Source: a virus
Reading direction: 5' to 3' (one strand)
Virus record (IMG/VR): IMGVR_UViG_3300046373_000069
Span: 29,610 to 93,609 of that record
DNA: 64,000 bases
A program made the position numbers and the translations under genes. Below the pieces are notes generated by a model. That model was given only the letters and a program-made list of their open reading frames with translations, did no database searches and was not told where the DNA came from. This document shows positions 1-9,309 of this stretch, one piece after another (the first letter of the stretch is position 1; every line of letters begins with the position of its first letter).

Positions 1-2
1 GC

Positions 3-563
3 CGCGCATGGGACTTCGCCTCTGAGGAAAAGACGAAGACAAACAATCCCGACTGGACTGCTGGCGTCCGAATGAGTCGTGACAAGTTTGGTATCTACTA
101 TGTCGAGGACGTTGTTAGGATTCAGGCCACAACAGACAAAGTGCTCAAAACCGTGGCGCAGACAGCACATGAGGACGGGGCGGCAGACTGTAGTGTTGTG
201 ATCCCTCTCGACCCCGGTGCAGCAGGAAAGTCCGCGGCTTTCTTCTACCGTACCACACTAGCCGAGAATGGCATCCCTTCAAAAATGGCACCGACTACAG
301 CGGGCAAAGGTAAGCTTACTCGCTTCCTTCCTTTCTGCTCAATGGCAGAAGCAGGGGCTGTCAGAGTTGTGCGTGGTGACTGGAACGACGCTTTCTTTAA
401 AGAACTAGAATCGTTCTCTGGCGATCTTAAGTTGCAGAAAACACAAAAGGATGACCAAGTTGATGCTTGCGCTGATGCTTTCACTTCATTGGCTAAACAG
501 GTAACAATCCCAACATTCTCATTGCCTACGTTCTCAGCCCCGTCACCCGTACCTACAATTTGA
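3..563 (+). CDS. terL: Terminase large subunit, C-terminal part (5' end outside window)
   Basis: ATP-driven DNA packaging motor; the part seen here is the RNase H-like nuclease domain that cuts concatemers. The frame is open from the first base, so the gene is truncated by the window edge; an internal ATG at 72 is not the real start. Visible motifs are the strand-1 RAWDFA acidic motif and the C-terminal DDQVDACADAF motif, both typical of phage terminase nucleases. It is followed by a consensus promoter and the portal gene, the usual order. The missing N-terminal ATPase part must lie upstream. Confidence 0.88.
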   Translation, partial: RAWDFASEEKTKTNNPDWTAGVRMSRDKFGIYYVEDVVRIQATTDKVLKTVAQTAHEDGAADCSVVIPLDPGAAGKSAAFFYRTTLAENGIPSKMAPTTAGKGKLTRFLPFCSMAEAGAVRVVRGDWNDAFFKELESFSGDLKLQKTQKDDQVDACADAFTSLAKQVTIPTFSLPTFSAPSPVPTI

Positions 564-584
564 AGTTCCTGGCAGAAATAGTTG

Positions 585-613
585 TTGACAAACAACCCTC
601 CGTATGCTATAAT
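585..613 (+). promoter_or_regulatory. Consensus sigma-70 promoter before the portal gene
   Basis: TTGACA (585-590), 17-bp spacer, TATAAT (608-613), a perfect match to the host housekeeping promoter. It lies between the terminase stop and the portal start, so head genes can be transcribed independently of terminase. Confidence 0.85.
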
Positions 614-640
614 GCTCACATTAACTAAGGAATCAACCTA

Positions 641-2137
641 ATGGCTGAAGACTCCAAGACGCCAGAAGGCGCAACCTCCGCTGACGCAGGCGTTACAATC
701 CCCCGTTTGAAGCTCGGTGAAACTGGCTTCTCTGCGCTTAAAACGCGCAACGGGCAGATTATGGAAGAGGCCAACATCCAGTTCCAGATGCCTTATCTTG
801 CAAAAGTTATTGCGGATATGTCGTACTCCCCAGCGGTTTCGATCGGTCTTGGCGCTATTAACACCCTTATCAGCCGATCCCAAGTTGCTGTTGAGCCTGT
901 CACGGGCGAAACCGAAGTCGATAAAGTGCGTCGAGAGTATCTGCTTTCCGTACTGCACGACATGGAGAATTCCTTCCAGAGTACGCTCCAAAACATCGCC
1001 ACCTCTAAAGAGTGGGGTCATCAGGTTAGTGAGATTGTACTAGGCCGTCGTCTTTGGAGCAAGGGTTCCAAGCACAATGATGGCCTTATCCGTATCACGA
1101 AGCTTGCACATCGTCCACAAGCTACGCTAGTCAAGTGGAACTACGACGACACAGGCCGCAACCTAGTAAGCGTCAGCCAGAGCATCGCCAACGTTGAAAA
1201 CTCGTACCGCTTTGCCAAGCAAACTGACGAGAATGGTCTGATCGTTATTCCTCGGGAGAAGTTCCTCTTGTTCCGCTCGGATGCAACGTCCGACAACCCA
1301 CATGGGGTTTCATGCCTTCGCGCATGTTACCTCGCTTGGAAGCAGTTGACTCTGCTAGAAGAGCACATGTTGCGGGGTGTTGCTAAAGACACGTCAGGTA
1401 TTCCGTTCGCACAACTGCCCGTGAAGTTCTTAGACGCAGCAGCCACGCCAGAAGACAAGGCTGTTTATACCGCGACGAAGACCATCCTTGACAATATCTC
1501 TGATGGTACTGCCAAGAGCATTGTGTTCCCTATGATGAAGGACGACCAAGGCAACGATATGTTTTCCTTGGACCTGCTGGAACAGAAGGGTGGAAAAGCC
1601 TATGACCTTCCCGGCATCATCAGCCAGCTTCAGGCAAATATTTTATCAGTGCTCAGCGCGAACGCAATCACAATGGGTGCCGACAAGAGCGGTTCTATGT
1701 CGCTTCAGGACTCAGACACCAACATGCTAGCGCTCCGCGTAAGCTTCTTGTTGTCGCAGATTGCTGATACGTTGAACCAGTCGTTAGTTCCTTTGCTTTG
1801 GAAAATGAACGGGTGGGCCACAGATCGTCTCCCGAAGGTAAAGTTCAAGGACATTTCATCCGTCTCGTTGGAAGAGTTTAGCAAGGCAGTACAACGCTTG
1901 TCTTCAACAAACTGCATGGAAATGACTCGCGCAAATATGAACAAGATTAACGAAGTTATGGGTTTTGAGATCAGGCCAGATGATGAGCCGATCAACCCCG
2001 ACTTGTTCCCCGGCGTCATGGCAGCGATGTCTTCGATGTCTGGCGAGGGTCTTAAGAGTCCGGTTGGTGAGGGCACTCGAAAAGATGCCTTCGGTAACAA
2101 GGACGCTTCCACTCAGAACAACGACAACAAAGGATAA
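641..2137 (+). CDS. Portal protein
   Basis: A 498-residue portal, forming the dodecameric ring at the capsid vertex through which DNA is packaged. The middle segment with FRSDATSDNPHG followed by CLRACYLAWKQ resembles DUF935/Mu gp29-like and related portals. The C-terminus is Ser/Gly/Asn-rich and probably disordered. The start ATG has an AAGGA Shine-Dalgarno and sits just after the promoter. Position between terminase and the S49 protease supports the call. Confidence 0.85.
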   Translation: MAEDSKTPEGATSADAGVTIPRLKLGETGFSALKTRNGQIMEEANIQFQMPYLAKVIADMSYSPAVSIGLGAINTLISRSQVAVEPVTGETEVDKVRREYLLSVLHDMENSFQSTLQNIATSKEWGHQVSEIVLGRRLWSKGSKHNDGLIRITKLAHRPQATLVKWNYDDTGRNLVSVSQSIANVENSYRFAKQTDENGLIVIPREKFLLFRSDATSDNPHGVSCLRACYLAWKQLTLLEEHMLRGVAKDTSGIPFAQLPVKFLDAAATPEDKAVYTATKTILDNISDGTAKSIVFPMMKDDQGNDMFSLDLLEQKGGKAYDLPGIISQLQANILSVLSANAITMGADKSGSMSLQDSDTNMLALRVSFLLSQIADTLNQSLVPLLWKMNGWATDRLPKVKFKDISSVSLEEFSKAVQRLSSTNCMEMTRANMNKINEVMGFEIRPDDEPINPDLFPGVMAAMSSMSGEGLKSPVGEGTRKDAFGNKDASTQNNDNKG

Positions 2138-2140
2138 CAC

Positions 2141-3037
2141 TTGGCTTTTGTATATTGGGTACACCTCCCTGAGCAATCGGACTTTACTTCACAAGGCTAT
2201 GTAGGCGTAACTGCCAGCACTGTAAATCACCGCTTTGCTGCTCACTGTAAGCTGTCGCGCAAGGGTTCTGAAACACACTTTCACCGTGCCCTTCGTAAGT
2301 ACGGTATTGAATCTTTTGTTGTAGATACGTTGGTTGAGGGGAGTGTGGAGTATTGCTTCATGGTTGAGAACCAGTTGCGCCCATCCCCGAACCTTGGTCT
2401 TAACATGGCGATTGGTGGCACTATCTCTCCTATGATTGGGCGAGGCCATAGTGAGGCGACGAAGGGCAAGATATCTGAGAAGTCAAAGCTTCATAGGCAC
2501 TCCGACGAAGCCAAAGCTAAAATTGGCGATAAACACCGGGGTAAAAAGGTCTCTGACGCTACCAAGGCACTTCTTTCCAAGTGCAGGCTAGGTGTTCCAA
2601 TCACTGACGAGCACAAGGCAAATATCTCTAAGGCACAGATGGGCCGCCGAAATTCTCCAGAGGCCATCGCAAAAACCGCAGCAGGTCTCCGTGGAAAGCC
2701 AAAAACAGAGGCTCACAAGCAGGCTATGTCCGCCGCAAGAAAAGGTGTACCACTAAGCGAAGAGCACTGCAAACGCTTGTCTGAGCGTGCTATTGAAGCT
2801 GGGCCGTGGAACAACCCGAAGGCAAATAAAGAAGTTTGGCAGAACGCAAAAGACCTCTTCTACTTGTCGCAGATGTACTGTGTCCCGTACATCGAAAGAC
2901 TTACAGGATTTACCAAGTCAAACCTGACAAGTATTTCACGTAAATTTGAGGACGGCTGGGTTCCGGAAGAGGACTCAAAATACCTCGCGTGGCTCGAAGA
3001 ATACAACAAACAAAAGGAGTGTCCTAATGGCACATGA
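2141..3037 (+). CDS. GIY-YIG homing endonuclease with NUMOD3 repeats
   Basis: A 298-residue free-standing homing-type endonuclease. The N-terminal GIY-YIG domain has VYW as the first motif and GYVGV as the second, then the conserved RALRKYG segment. About five NUMOD3 DNA-binding repeats follow (residues ~95-215, pattern G..S.E...K.S), then a C-terminal domain with a GPWNN motif. The start is TTG, 3 nt after the portal stop; the end overlaps the protease start by 11 nt. It is a full-length paralogue of the gene at 4403-5185. It probably acts in its own spread rather than in capsid assembly. Confidence 0.85.
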   Translation: MAFVYWVHLPEQSDFTSQGYVGVTASTVNHRFAAHCKLSRKGSETHFHRALRKYGIESFVVDTLVEGSVEYCFMVENQLRPSPNLGLNMAIGGTISPMIGRGHSEATKGKISEKSKLHRHSDEAKAKIGDKHRGKKVSDATKALLSKCRLGVPITDEHKANISKAQMGRRNSPEAIAKTAAGLRGKPKTEAHKQAMSAARKGVPLSEEHCKRLSERAIEAGPWNNPKANKEVWQNAKDLFYLSQMYCVPYIERLTGFTKSNLTSISRKFEDGWVPEEDSKYLAWLEEYNKQKECPNGT

Positions 3038-3875
3038 ACTACAGCGCCTAGCGGCCTCTGCATGGGGTGTCCCCCACCTCATCACTCAAGAGGCATTGTC
3101 CCCCATACTCGAATATCTGTCAAGCCGTAACAACGGTGTTTCGCCAGTTTTCGCAGTTGTACAAGACTCCAAGCATGCCCCTAAGAAGGCCGAAAAGATT
3201 GGTGGCGTGGGTGAGATTTTGATTGATGGTGCCTTAACCGCGAAACCGATTAAAGCCGAATGCTCTCCAGAGGGCGTCAGTTATGCCAGCATCCTTAGCG
3301 AAGCTCGTGATCTTATCAAGATGGGTGTTGACACTATTGTGCTCACCCACTCTTCACCGGGCGGCGAGGCAATGCACGCATTTTCCTGTGCAGCAACTCT
3401 ACGGGCGATGTGTGACGAAGCTGGAGTTGAGCTTATTTCATACGTAGACACTTACAGCGCAAGTGCCAGCTACCTTATTGCTTGTGTTGCGGATATGGTT
3501 GTTATGCACCCTGAAGCTAAAGTCGGCTCCATTGGGTGTGTGTGTGCAGTAGCTGATTCAAGCAAAGCTCTCGACATGGCAGGCGTGAAAATCCATTACA
3601 TTGCCAGCACTCCCGGCAAGACCCCATTCAAAAACGATGGAAGTTTTTCCGACAAGTTCCTCGAAGATATGCAGGCAGATGTTACCCGCTTAGGTAATAA
3701 CTTCGCCGCGCACGTTCAAACACATACAGGTATCTCCCTTAAGGAAATCGCTGACATGGACGCTAAGATGTTCCATGCAGATGAAGCCCTGCAAAATGGC
3801 CTAGCCAACGCAGTTATGGATCATACCGAATTTGCCAATTGGTTGGCTGACAAAAAGGGAAAGAAAAATGCTTAA
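3027..3875 (+). CDS. S49 (SppA/gpC-like) head maturation protease
   Basis: A 282-residue serine protease that processes scaffold and portal during prohead maturation. Motifs: THSSPGGEAM (oxyanion region), YSASASYLIA with the likely nucleophile Ser as the middle S, and a Lys-containing segment GKTPFKNDG matching the Ser/Lys dyad of lambda gpC and SppA. The ATG at 3027 with AAAGGAG nine bases upstream is chosen over an in-frame upstream ATG at 2946 lying inside the endonuclease gene. The end overlaps the scaffold start by 8 nt. Confidence 0.88.
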   Translation: MAHELQRLAASAWGVPHLITQEALSPILEYLSSRNNGVSPVFAVVQDSKHAPKKAEKIGGVGEILIDGALTAKPIKAECSPEGVSYASILSEARDLIKMGVDTIVLTHSSPGGEAMHAFSCAATLRAMCDEAGVELISYVDTYSASASYLIACVADMVVMHPEAKVGSIGCVCAVADSSKALDMAGVKIHYIASTPGKTPFKNDGSFSDKFLEDMQADVTRLGNNFAAHVQTHTGISLKEIADMDAKMFHADEALQNGLANAVMDHTEFANWLADKKGKKNA

Positions 3876-4401
3876 AGAATATCTGAAAAAGGTTTTTAAC
3901 ACAGCTCCGGCTGATAACAATGAGGAAGTCACGCAAATGACTGAACAACTAGAGCAGACCATCCCGGCTGCTGATAACACGGCAGTAGCGGAGATGGTGG
4001 CTAAACTGGCTTCCCAAACCGAACAACTCGCAACCCTACAAGCAGAACTGGCATCGCTTGCGACCAAATACGCAGCAGCAGAAGCAGCCCTCGCAGCCTC
4101 CGCAGAAGCGCAATCCATGCTTGTCGCCCAAGCAGCCGCTACCAAGATGGAAGCTCGCACAGCCTCGCTGTCGGCAATCTTGGGCGATGTTAAAGGTGTT
4201 GAGACGGCCACCCTGCTGTCGTCGCTGGACGATGCTGCCTTTGAAGCTGTGCGCGCAAGCTATGCGGCTAATTTTGAAGCAGAGGCAAAGTCGGAGAAAT
4301 TCACCGAGATTGGCGTCAGCGCTGAAGCTGTTGCCCCTGTCGAAAAAGACGCAGCAGCCCGCCTCGCCGAGAGCTTTGCCAAGCAATTCGCACAGAAGTA
4401 A
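3868..4401 (+). CDS. Head scaffolding protein
   Basis: A 177-residue, Ala/Glu-rich, mostly helical protein with a coiled-coil centre (residues ~45-105, QTEQLATLQAELASLATKY-type heptads). Directly follows the protease and precedes decoration and capsid genes, the position of a lambda Nu3-like scaffold. The ATG at 3868 overlaps the protease stop. Assignment rests on position and coiled-coil character, with no specific catalytic motif. Confidence 0.7.
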   Translation: MLKEYLKKVFNTAPADNNEEVTQMTEQLEQTIPAADNTAVAEMVAKLASQTEQLATLQAELASLATKYAAAEAALAASAEAQSMLVAQAAATKMEARTASLSAILGDVKGVETATLLSSLDDAAFEAVRASYAANFEAEAKSEKFTEIGVSAEAVAPVEKDAAARLAESFAKQFAQK

Positions 4402-4402
4402 C

Positions 4403-5185
4403 ATGCACAGTAAAAGCTGTGTTTATTGGATTAGAGCGCCGCACCATACAGACATCTTCACTGAAGGTTATGTTGGTGTGAGTGTTAAGGGCGCTACTAA
4501 GCGGTTCCGGGAACATAAGTGTGCTGCTAAAAGTGGTAGCGATCTCCCTGTCCACAACGCCATCAGGAAATACGGTAACGAAATCGTTATTGAGACTGTC
4601 CTGAACGGTGATCCAGAATACTGCTACCTGATGGAGGCCAAACTTAGGCCACACCCTCGTACTGGTTATAACGTATCCGCAGGCGGCGAGTCTACTAACC
4701 TTGGAAGTAAACATACCGTCGAAGCTAAGGCCAAGATGAGCGCTAAGTCTAAGGGCCGCTTCTGCTCTGAGGCCACTAGGAAGCTAATGTCTGAGCGAAG
4801 CAAAGGCAGACGACACACCGAAGAGACTAAAGAGGTGATGCGCCAGAAAGCTAAGGCTCGCGGTATGCCTGCCGAGGTCATCGCCAAAGCACGAGAGGTT
4901 GTGAAAAACATTCTTCCTTGGGATAGGTCGTCGGCAGATAAAAATATTTGGCTTGCCGCCGAGGAGATTTTCAAGTGCATGACAGACAATCCAGAGATGG
5001 GTACAAGATTGATGAGTCCCTTAGTAGGCTTCAGTTACAGTCAGCTTAGGGTTATTCATAAAAAGATTAAGGCAGGCTGGAATCCTTTAGAGGATACAGA
5101 ATGGCTTATTTTCAGCGGTAAGCTTTCACCAGATGCTTCTGGGGATAAGTCGCTTCAAAACGGCAATTCGCCAAATCAATATTAA
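4403..5185 (+). CDS. GIY-YIG homing endonuclease with NUMOD3 repeats (second copy)
   Basis: A 260-residue paralogue of the 2141-3037 gene. The N-terminus carries VYWIRAP and EGYVGVSV (GIY and YIG motifs), then AIRKYG and EYCYLMEAKLRPHP. About three NUMOD3 repeats follow (residues ~95-160), with a C-terminal domain containing LPWDR and GWNP blocks shared with its paralogue. The ATG is one base after the scaffold stop. A long open extension upstream in the same frame (to 4058) is the scaffold gene read out of frame. It sits between scaffold and decoration genes. Confidence 0.85.
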   Translation: MHSKSCVYWIRAPHHTDIFTEGYVGVSVKGATKRFREHKCAAKSGSDLPVHNAIRKYGNEIVIETVLNGDPEYCYLMEAKLRPHPRTGYNVSAGGESTNLGSKHTVEAKAKMSAKSKGRFCSEATRKLMSERSKGRRHTEETKEVMRQKAKARGMPAEVIAKAREVVKNILPWDRSSADKNIWLAAEEIFKCMTDNPEMGTRLMSPLVGFSYSQLRVIHKKIKAGWNPLEDTEWLIFSGKLSPDASGDKSLQNGNSPNQY

Positions 5186-5202
5186 TATTTAAAGGAAATA
5201 GT

Positions 5203-5619
5203 ATGCCTATCGTAGCTACTGAAAGTATGCATTACTCGAACTTGGTCAAACGTGAGAACGGAGCTGAGTGGGGTCAATGCAAGAAAGTCGTCACCGTCAA
5301 TGGTCCAGCCGCCACCCTGCCAATCGGCACCGTGCTCGGCAAAGTTACCGCCACTGGTAAATATCAAGTTGTCGAAGCCACCGCTGTCGATGGCTCGCAA
5401 GTTGCTGCCGCAGTCGTCGTCGGCAATGCCTTTGGTCAGGCATCCACAACTGTCATGGCTGCTAACACTGACACTAAGTTCCTCGTCCTGTATCGCGGTA
5501 CTTGCGCTGTTTCGGATGCAGCTCTGTCGTTTGGTGCTTCGGTTGATACTCTCGCTGAAAAGCAAGCCGCATACGACCAACTCGCGGCAGTCGGTATCGA
5601 CGTTCTGACCACCATCTAA
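5203..5619 (+). CDS. Head decoration protein (lambda gpD family)
   Basis: A 138-residue small beta protein expected to trimerise on the expanded capsid and stabilise it. It has the family features NGAEWGQCKKVVTV, LPIGTVLGKV and DGSQVAAAVV, and it immediately precedes the capsid gene as in lambda. AAAGGAAATAGT ribosome site before the ATG. Confidence 0.85.
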   Translation: MPIVATESMHYSNLVKRENGAEWGQCKKVVTVNGPAATLPIGTVLGKVTATGKYQVVEATAVDGSQVAAAVVVGNAFGQASTTVMAANTDTKFLVLYRGTCAVSDAALSFGASVDTLAEKQAAYDQLAAVGIDVLTTI

Positions 5620-5634
5620 TTCAAGGAAATAATA

Positions 5635-6669
5635 ATGCTTATCCGCAGCCCAATCAATAGCTTCGACACCGTTGACCTGACATCGGCAGTTCGTAATCTC
5701 CCTATTCAATACGGTACGTTCAACCAGCTGGGCATCTTCTCTGAAGAAGGCGTTGCTGGCGACACCGTGATGTTTGAAGAAACCACCCAAGACGGCGCTC
5801 TGATTGTTGACCGTGTTCGTGGTGAAAAGAATCTGGTTAGTAAGGATGGTAGCCGCAAGCTGCATACCTTCCCGATTCCCCACTTCCCACTGGACGACCA
5901 TATCTCGCCTAAAGACCTCGTTGCTAAGTCGGCCTACGACAACTTCAACGAAGTGGAACAACTGGATGCAGTGCGTCAGCGTAAACTGATCCGTATCCGT
6001 CAGAACCACGATTGGACGCTGAACAAAGCCCGCGCTCAAGCTCTGTTCTCGGGCACTGCTTACGCCCCAAGCGGCACTGTCAGCCAAGACTGGAACATTG
6101 AATTCGGTGTTACCCGTGTTGCTGTTGATTTGCTTCTGGGCAGCTCGACCAACGAAGTGCTGGCTCGTATCGAAGACATCATCGTTGCTGTGCAAAATGG
6201 TATGGGTGGCAATGGTGTGTTCACGGGTATTGTCATCCCTTGCGACACAGGTCTCTTCAATAAGCTGATCATTCACCCGTCGGTGAAAGCTGCGTATGCC
6301 TACGCCTCTCAGATGAACAGCGGCGTTGACCCAATGCGTGGCCGTCTGGCTCCGGGTGGCTCGCCGCTGCAACTGGGTCGTGAGTTCTACTTCGGTGGTG
6401 TCACCTTCCGCGAAGTGCGCGATAACTACAACGGTACGAAGATTGTCACCGCTAACGAAGGTGTTGCTGTGCCAACTGGCTCGGACATGTTCCGCACCTA
6501 CTTTGCTCCAGCAGAGCGTTTTGGTCTGGTGAACACGAACGGCGAAAAAATGTACGCGTTTGAAACTGCTGCTCAGAACGGCACCAAGATCGACATCGAG
6601 ACCGAGAGCAACTTCATCAACGCCCTGCTGCGCCCACAGTCGGTTGTTCGCGTGTTCAGCTCGAACTAA
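5635..6669 (+). CDS. Major capsid protein (lambda gpE type)
   Basis: A 344-residue HK97-fold capsid subunit of the Phage_cap_E family. Recognisable segments include the N-terminal NQLGIFSEEG, then VRGEKNLVS, FPIPHFPLDDHI and the C-terminal NFINALLRPQSVV. Strong codon bias and a good Shine-Dalgarno suggest high expression. A terminator follows closely, consistent with a highly transcribed capsid gene. Confidence 0.92.
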   Translation: MLIRSPINSFDTVDLTSAVRNLPIQYGTFNQLGIFSEEGVAGDTVMFEETTQDGALIVDRVRGEKNLVSKDGSRKLHTFPIPHFPLDDHISPKDLVAKSAYDNFNEVEQLDAVRQRKLIRIRQNHDWTLNKARAQALFSGTAYAPSGTVSQDWNIEFGVTRVAVDLLLGSSTNEVLARIEDIIVAVQNGMGGNGVFTGIVIPCDTGLFNKLIIHPSVKAAYAYASQMNSGVDPMRGRLAPGGSPLQLGREFYFGGVTFREVRDNYNGTKIVTANEGVAVPTGSDMFRTYFAPAERFGLVNTNGEKMYAFETAAQNGTKIDIETESNFINALLRPQSVVRVFSSN

Positions 6670-6717
6670 TAAGTTTAAGACTCCTCTAGAGCAATCTAGC
6701 CAGTCTCTTTAACTCTG

Positions 6718-6757
6718 CAACCTCCTTCCATCTAGTTTGGTGGGAGGTTGTTTTATT
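6718..6757 (+). terminator. Rho-independent terminator after the capsid gene
   Basis: Perfect 8-bp stem CAACCTCC/GGAGGTTG (6718-6725 with 6743-6750) and a 17-nt loop, followed by TTTTATT. Confidence 0.8.
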
Positions 6758-6795
6758 AAGGGGATTTCACAGGTATTAACCAACAAGGACAACAA

Positions 6796-7758
6796 ATGGC
6801 AACCACAATAGCAAGCGTATGGGGTTTGAACGAGAAGGGCGAGATTGTAGCTACACCGGGCACTGGCAGCAATAACGTTGTAGGTTATGTTAATCAGGAT
6901 GGTGTTCCGCTTGACGAGAGTGGGAAGCTTGTTGTAGCGGGTCTTGGAGGGGTATCGAAGTACGTCCCGCACATCTCCCAGTATGAACGTGCCCTAGTTT
7001 TCCCACAAATCCGGCAAGCGAATGCAGTTAAAGGTTTTAGCCGGAATATCAATGATGCGCAATATGTGGGTGCAATTACTGACGCAGAAGTTTATGACAC
7101 TGAGATTGGGGCGTTATCCGTTGGTCAGGCTACCAGTAAAGCTCTAGCCTTCCCGTGGGGTAAGATGCTGTGGGACTTGGCAGCAGGCGAATCCCTACTG
7201 GTGCAAGCGCGCGTGAAAACTGTTGCAGCCACTACTAGCAGTAATGTCTTGTTTGGAAACTCGGACGCCACTTACGAAGGTTTCGGCTTGGTGCTTTACG
7301 GCCCAACGCACGCAACGCAAGCTGGGCGATTGCTGTTCAACTTCAAGGCGAACGGAACCGCAGCGCAGGCTATCCAGTCACAGCCAGTCGTAGTCTCGGG
7401 TGCGACCGTTGCGGGTCAAGTCCTGCCAACCGACACCTACCTGAATATCACACTCCACATCGACGGAGCCACGCGCAAGCTTGATGTGTGGACAAACTGC
7501 CAATCTAGTATCAACGCTGGGCAGGCACTGAATGCCGGAGGCACGATCCCGTCAACGAAACATAATTTTGGACTTGGATACATCCCAACCGACGATGGGT
7601 TTACAGCAACTACAGCTAAAGCTGCTAGGTTCCAAGCTTTCCGAATGGCAGTGCTCCCGGCTGGCTTGAAATTCATCAATCCCGGTTTGCTTGACTGGCA
7701 ATTTAACGTCAATCCGTACCGCCTCTTTAACGATACAGACTATGTGGGAGCCGTGTAA
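6796..7758 (+). CDS. Putative LamG/jelly-roll surface protein
   Basis: 320 residues. A variable N-terminus (~1-75) precedes a beta-rich region resembling concanavalin-like/LamG folds, with a segment ITLHIDGATRKLDVWTN characteristic of that fold. No catalytic residues were recognised. It starts after the capsid terminator and is translationally coupled (TAATG) to the SGNH hydrolase downstream, so the pair probably forms a head or neck appendage that binds and modifies host glycan. The jelly-roll call is from sequence impression only. Confidence 0.5.
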   Translation: MATTIASVWGLNEKGEIVATPGTGSNNVVGYVNQDGVPLDESGKLVVAGLGGVSKYVPHISQYERALVFPQIRQANAVKGFSRNINDAQYVGAITDAEVYDTEIGALSVGQATSKALAFPWGKMLWDLAAGESLLVQARVKTVAATTSSNVLFGNSDATYEGFGLVLYGPTHATQAGRLLFNFKANGTAAQAIQSQPVVVSGATVAGQVLPTDTYLNITLHIDGATRKLDVWTNCQSSINAGQALNAGGTIPSTKHNFGLGYIPTDDGFTATTAKAARFQAFRMAVLPAGLKFINPGLLDWQFNVNPYRLFNDTDYVGAV

Positions 7759-8549
7759 TGGCACAGCGTAAAATTGCACTTGTAATTGGATATGGACAAT
7801 CTAACGAGCGAGGTACTGGTGTAGCCCCTCGCCGCACTGCTGGCAGCGCCATCACTAACACTGACACCGCAAATAACGTGCGCCACACGTCTGTCTTTGG
7901 GCAAGCTAACGTTAGCCTTACCACCACTGCGCCTTATGTAGAGCCGTGCTCGATGTTTCAAAAACTCTCAGAGCATATTGCTCTTGAAACGGGCTGGTGC
8001 GTCGAAGTCGTCAACACGGCCAAGGGCGGAACTGCCGCCACAGACTCTTGGTGTGGGTGGGATACTGCCAATGGAAGAATTAAATCGCAAGGTGATGCTG
8101 GGTATGACCCTAGCGGGTATATTGCAGGATTTGTGAATGCTGTCAGTGCAGCAGTTGTACAGGGTTACGAGGTTTGGACTATCACAGCGGGCCATCAACA
8201 AGATATTGTGAACCTCAACCGGACGGCTGCACAAGTTATCCCGGCATCTGTACACATCCAACAAAGAGCACTGGCAGCAGGAGCCTCTAAGGTTATCGTG
8301 GGTAAAACTCCAAGGTGGATCGGTAGCCCGAAAGCTTCTGAGTGGGACGCAGGCGGTCTTATACACCAAATCGCAGACGGGGTAATCGCCAGTATTCCCG
8401 GAGCTATTGCAGGGGCCGATTTGTCCGGTAATGTAGACACCCAGCTCTGTGCAAATGATGACTTCCCTTATGTCCACCTAAACCATGCGGGCGTGTGTTG
8501 GGCTGCTGAAAAGTGGCTGAACGCCATCAAGGCCGCAAAACTGATCTAA
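7758..8549 (+). CDS. SGNH/GDSL hydrolase, sialate O-acetylesterase-like
   Basis: 263 residues. N-terminal block I with GYGQSNERG (nucleophile S15), block ITAGHQQD, and C-terminal DDFPYVHLNHAG supplying the Asp/His pair, matching the SGNH esterase fold. The likely activity is O-deacetylation of surface polysaccharide; the substrate is unknown. It overlaps the upstream gene by one base. There is no signal peptide, as expected for a virion component. Confidence 0.72.
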   Translation: MAQRKIALVIGYGQSNERGTGVAPRRTAGSAITNTDTANNVRHTSVFGQANVSLTTTAPYVEPCSMFQKLSEHIALETGWCVEVVNTAKGGTAATDSWCGWDTANGRIKSQGDAGYDPSGYIAGFVNAVSAAVVQGYEVWTITAGHQQDIVNLNRTAAQVIPASVHIQQRALAAGASKVIVGKTPRWIGSPKASEWDAGGLIHQIADGVIASIPGAIAGADLSGNVDTQLCANDDFPYVHLNHAGVCWAAEKWLNAIKAAKLI

Positions 8550-8550
8550 C

Positions 8551-8886
8551 AAAGCTGGCAGTATCTATATCTTAAAAGCGGAGTCGTGCGTTAAGGTAGG
8601 CATTACAAACAAAGAGTGTGAAAAGAGGGCCGCTGCGATAAGCAAGTCAGCAGAAGAAGCTTTTGAAGTGGTTGAGTCAGTCACGTTCCGAGACGGCAGT
8701 ATTCCCAGTAACGTTGAGCGTCAGATGCTAGCATATCTGCGGACTCGTTATAAGAACCCTTTAAAAGTATTTGACGGGTACACGGAGTGCTTTGAGGGGC
8801 TGACTGTTGATACTGCCCTTTCTCTTCTCTACGCAACATTAAAAGACATTAAAGGAAGCCATGACAATCATCGACCCGTCCACTAA
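8551..8886 (+). pseudogene. Remnant of a zinc-ribbon/GIY-YIG homing endonuclease (C-terminal part)
   Basis: The frame is open from 8545 but has no ATG; a GTG at 8668 gives only 72 residues. Translated from 8551 it reads GSIYILKAESCVKVGITNKE, then LRTRYKNP, FDGYTECFEG. This matches the C-terminus of the intact gene at 18284-19237 (FYIL, KVGVTNKE, LKTKYKSP, FDGATECFLG). The N-terminal zinc-ribbon domains are missing. It fills the space between the SGNH hydrolase and the connector gene and overlaps the connector start by 26 nt. Confidence 0.75.
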
Positions 8887-9307
8887 CCTTGGACGCCTCC
8901 GCCTAAAACTAGCTGACTGGGGAGACCTCGTGATCCTACCGGACAGTGTGTATGACCAAGTTATTACTGACACAGGCGGTAACTTGAACAAGGCCACTGC
9001 TATCCTCGGTAGCTACATCCTGGGAATCCTGTCACAGCGTACTCATCGTAAGCTGGCCCAACTCGAATCGTGGTCGAATGAGCAATTTGCACAGTACCTC
9101 ATTTACTTGGACAGGATTATCAAAGACCCTGCTTATTCGGATATCGCACCGATTCCGTACTCCGCAACTGGGGAGACTAGCCCTCTTATACAATTCCAAG
9201 AGACTTGGCGGCGGAATCATTATAGTGGCACAGAAACACAGCAGAGCAACTCCACAGCCTCCTACAGCCCAAATGACGGCTCTAAGTATGGCCCGTTTGG
9301 AGGTTGA
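8861..9307 (+). CDS. Head-tail connector/adaptor protein
   Basis: 148 residues with a helical N-terminal two-thirds (LGRLRLKLADWGD, then a helix around ILGSYILGILSQRTHRKL) and a Ser/Asn-rich, probably flexible C-terminus. The fold impression and position after the capsid fit gp6/gp7-type connectors. ATG at 8861 follows AAAGGA. Name inferred mostly from gene order. Confidence 0.55.
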   Translation: MTIIDPSTNLGRLRLKLADWGDLVILPDSVYDQVITDTGGNLNKATAILGSYILGILSQRTHRKLAQLESWSNEQFAQYLIYLDRIIKDPAYSDIAPIPYSATGETSPLIQFQETWRRNHYSGTETQQSNSTASYSPNDGSKYGPFGG

Positions 9308-9309
9308 CG

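Noticed and set aside
5182-6372. Long minus-strand ORF (396 codons) opposite decoration and capsid genes
   Set aside because: Antisense shadow produced by strong codon bias of the capsid gene; no ribosome site and no domain.
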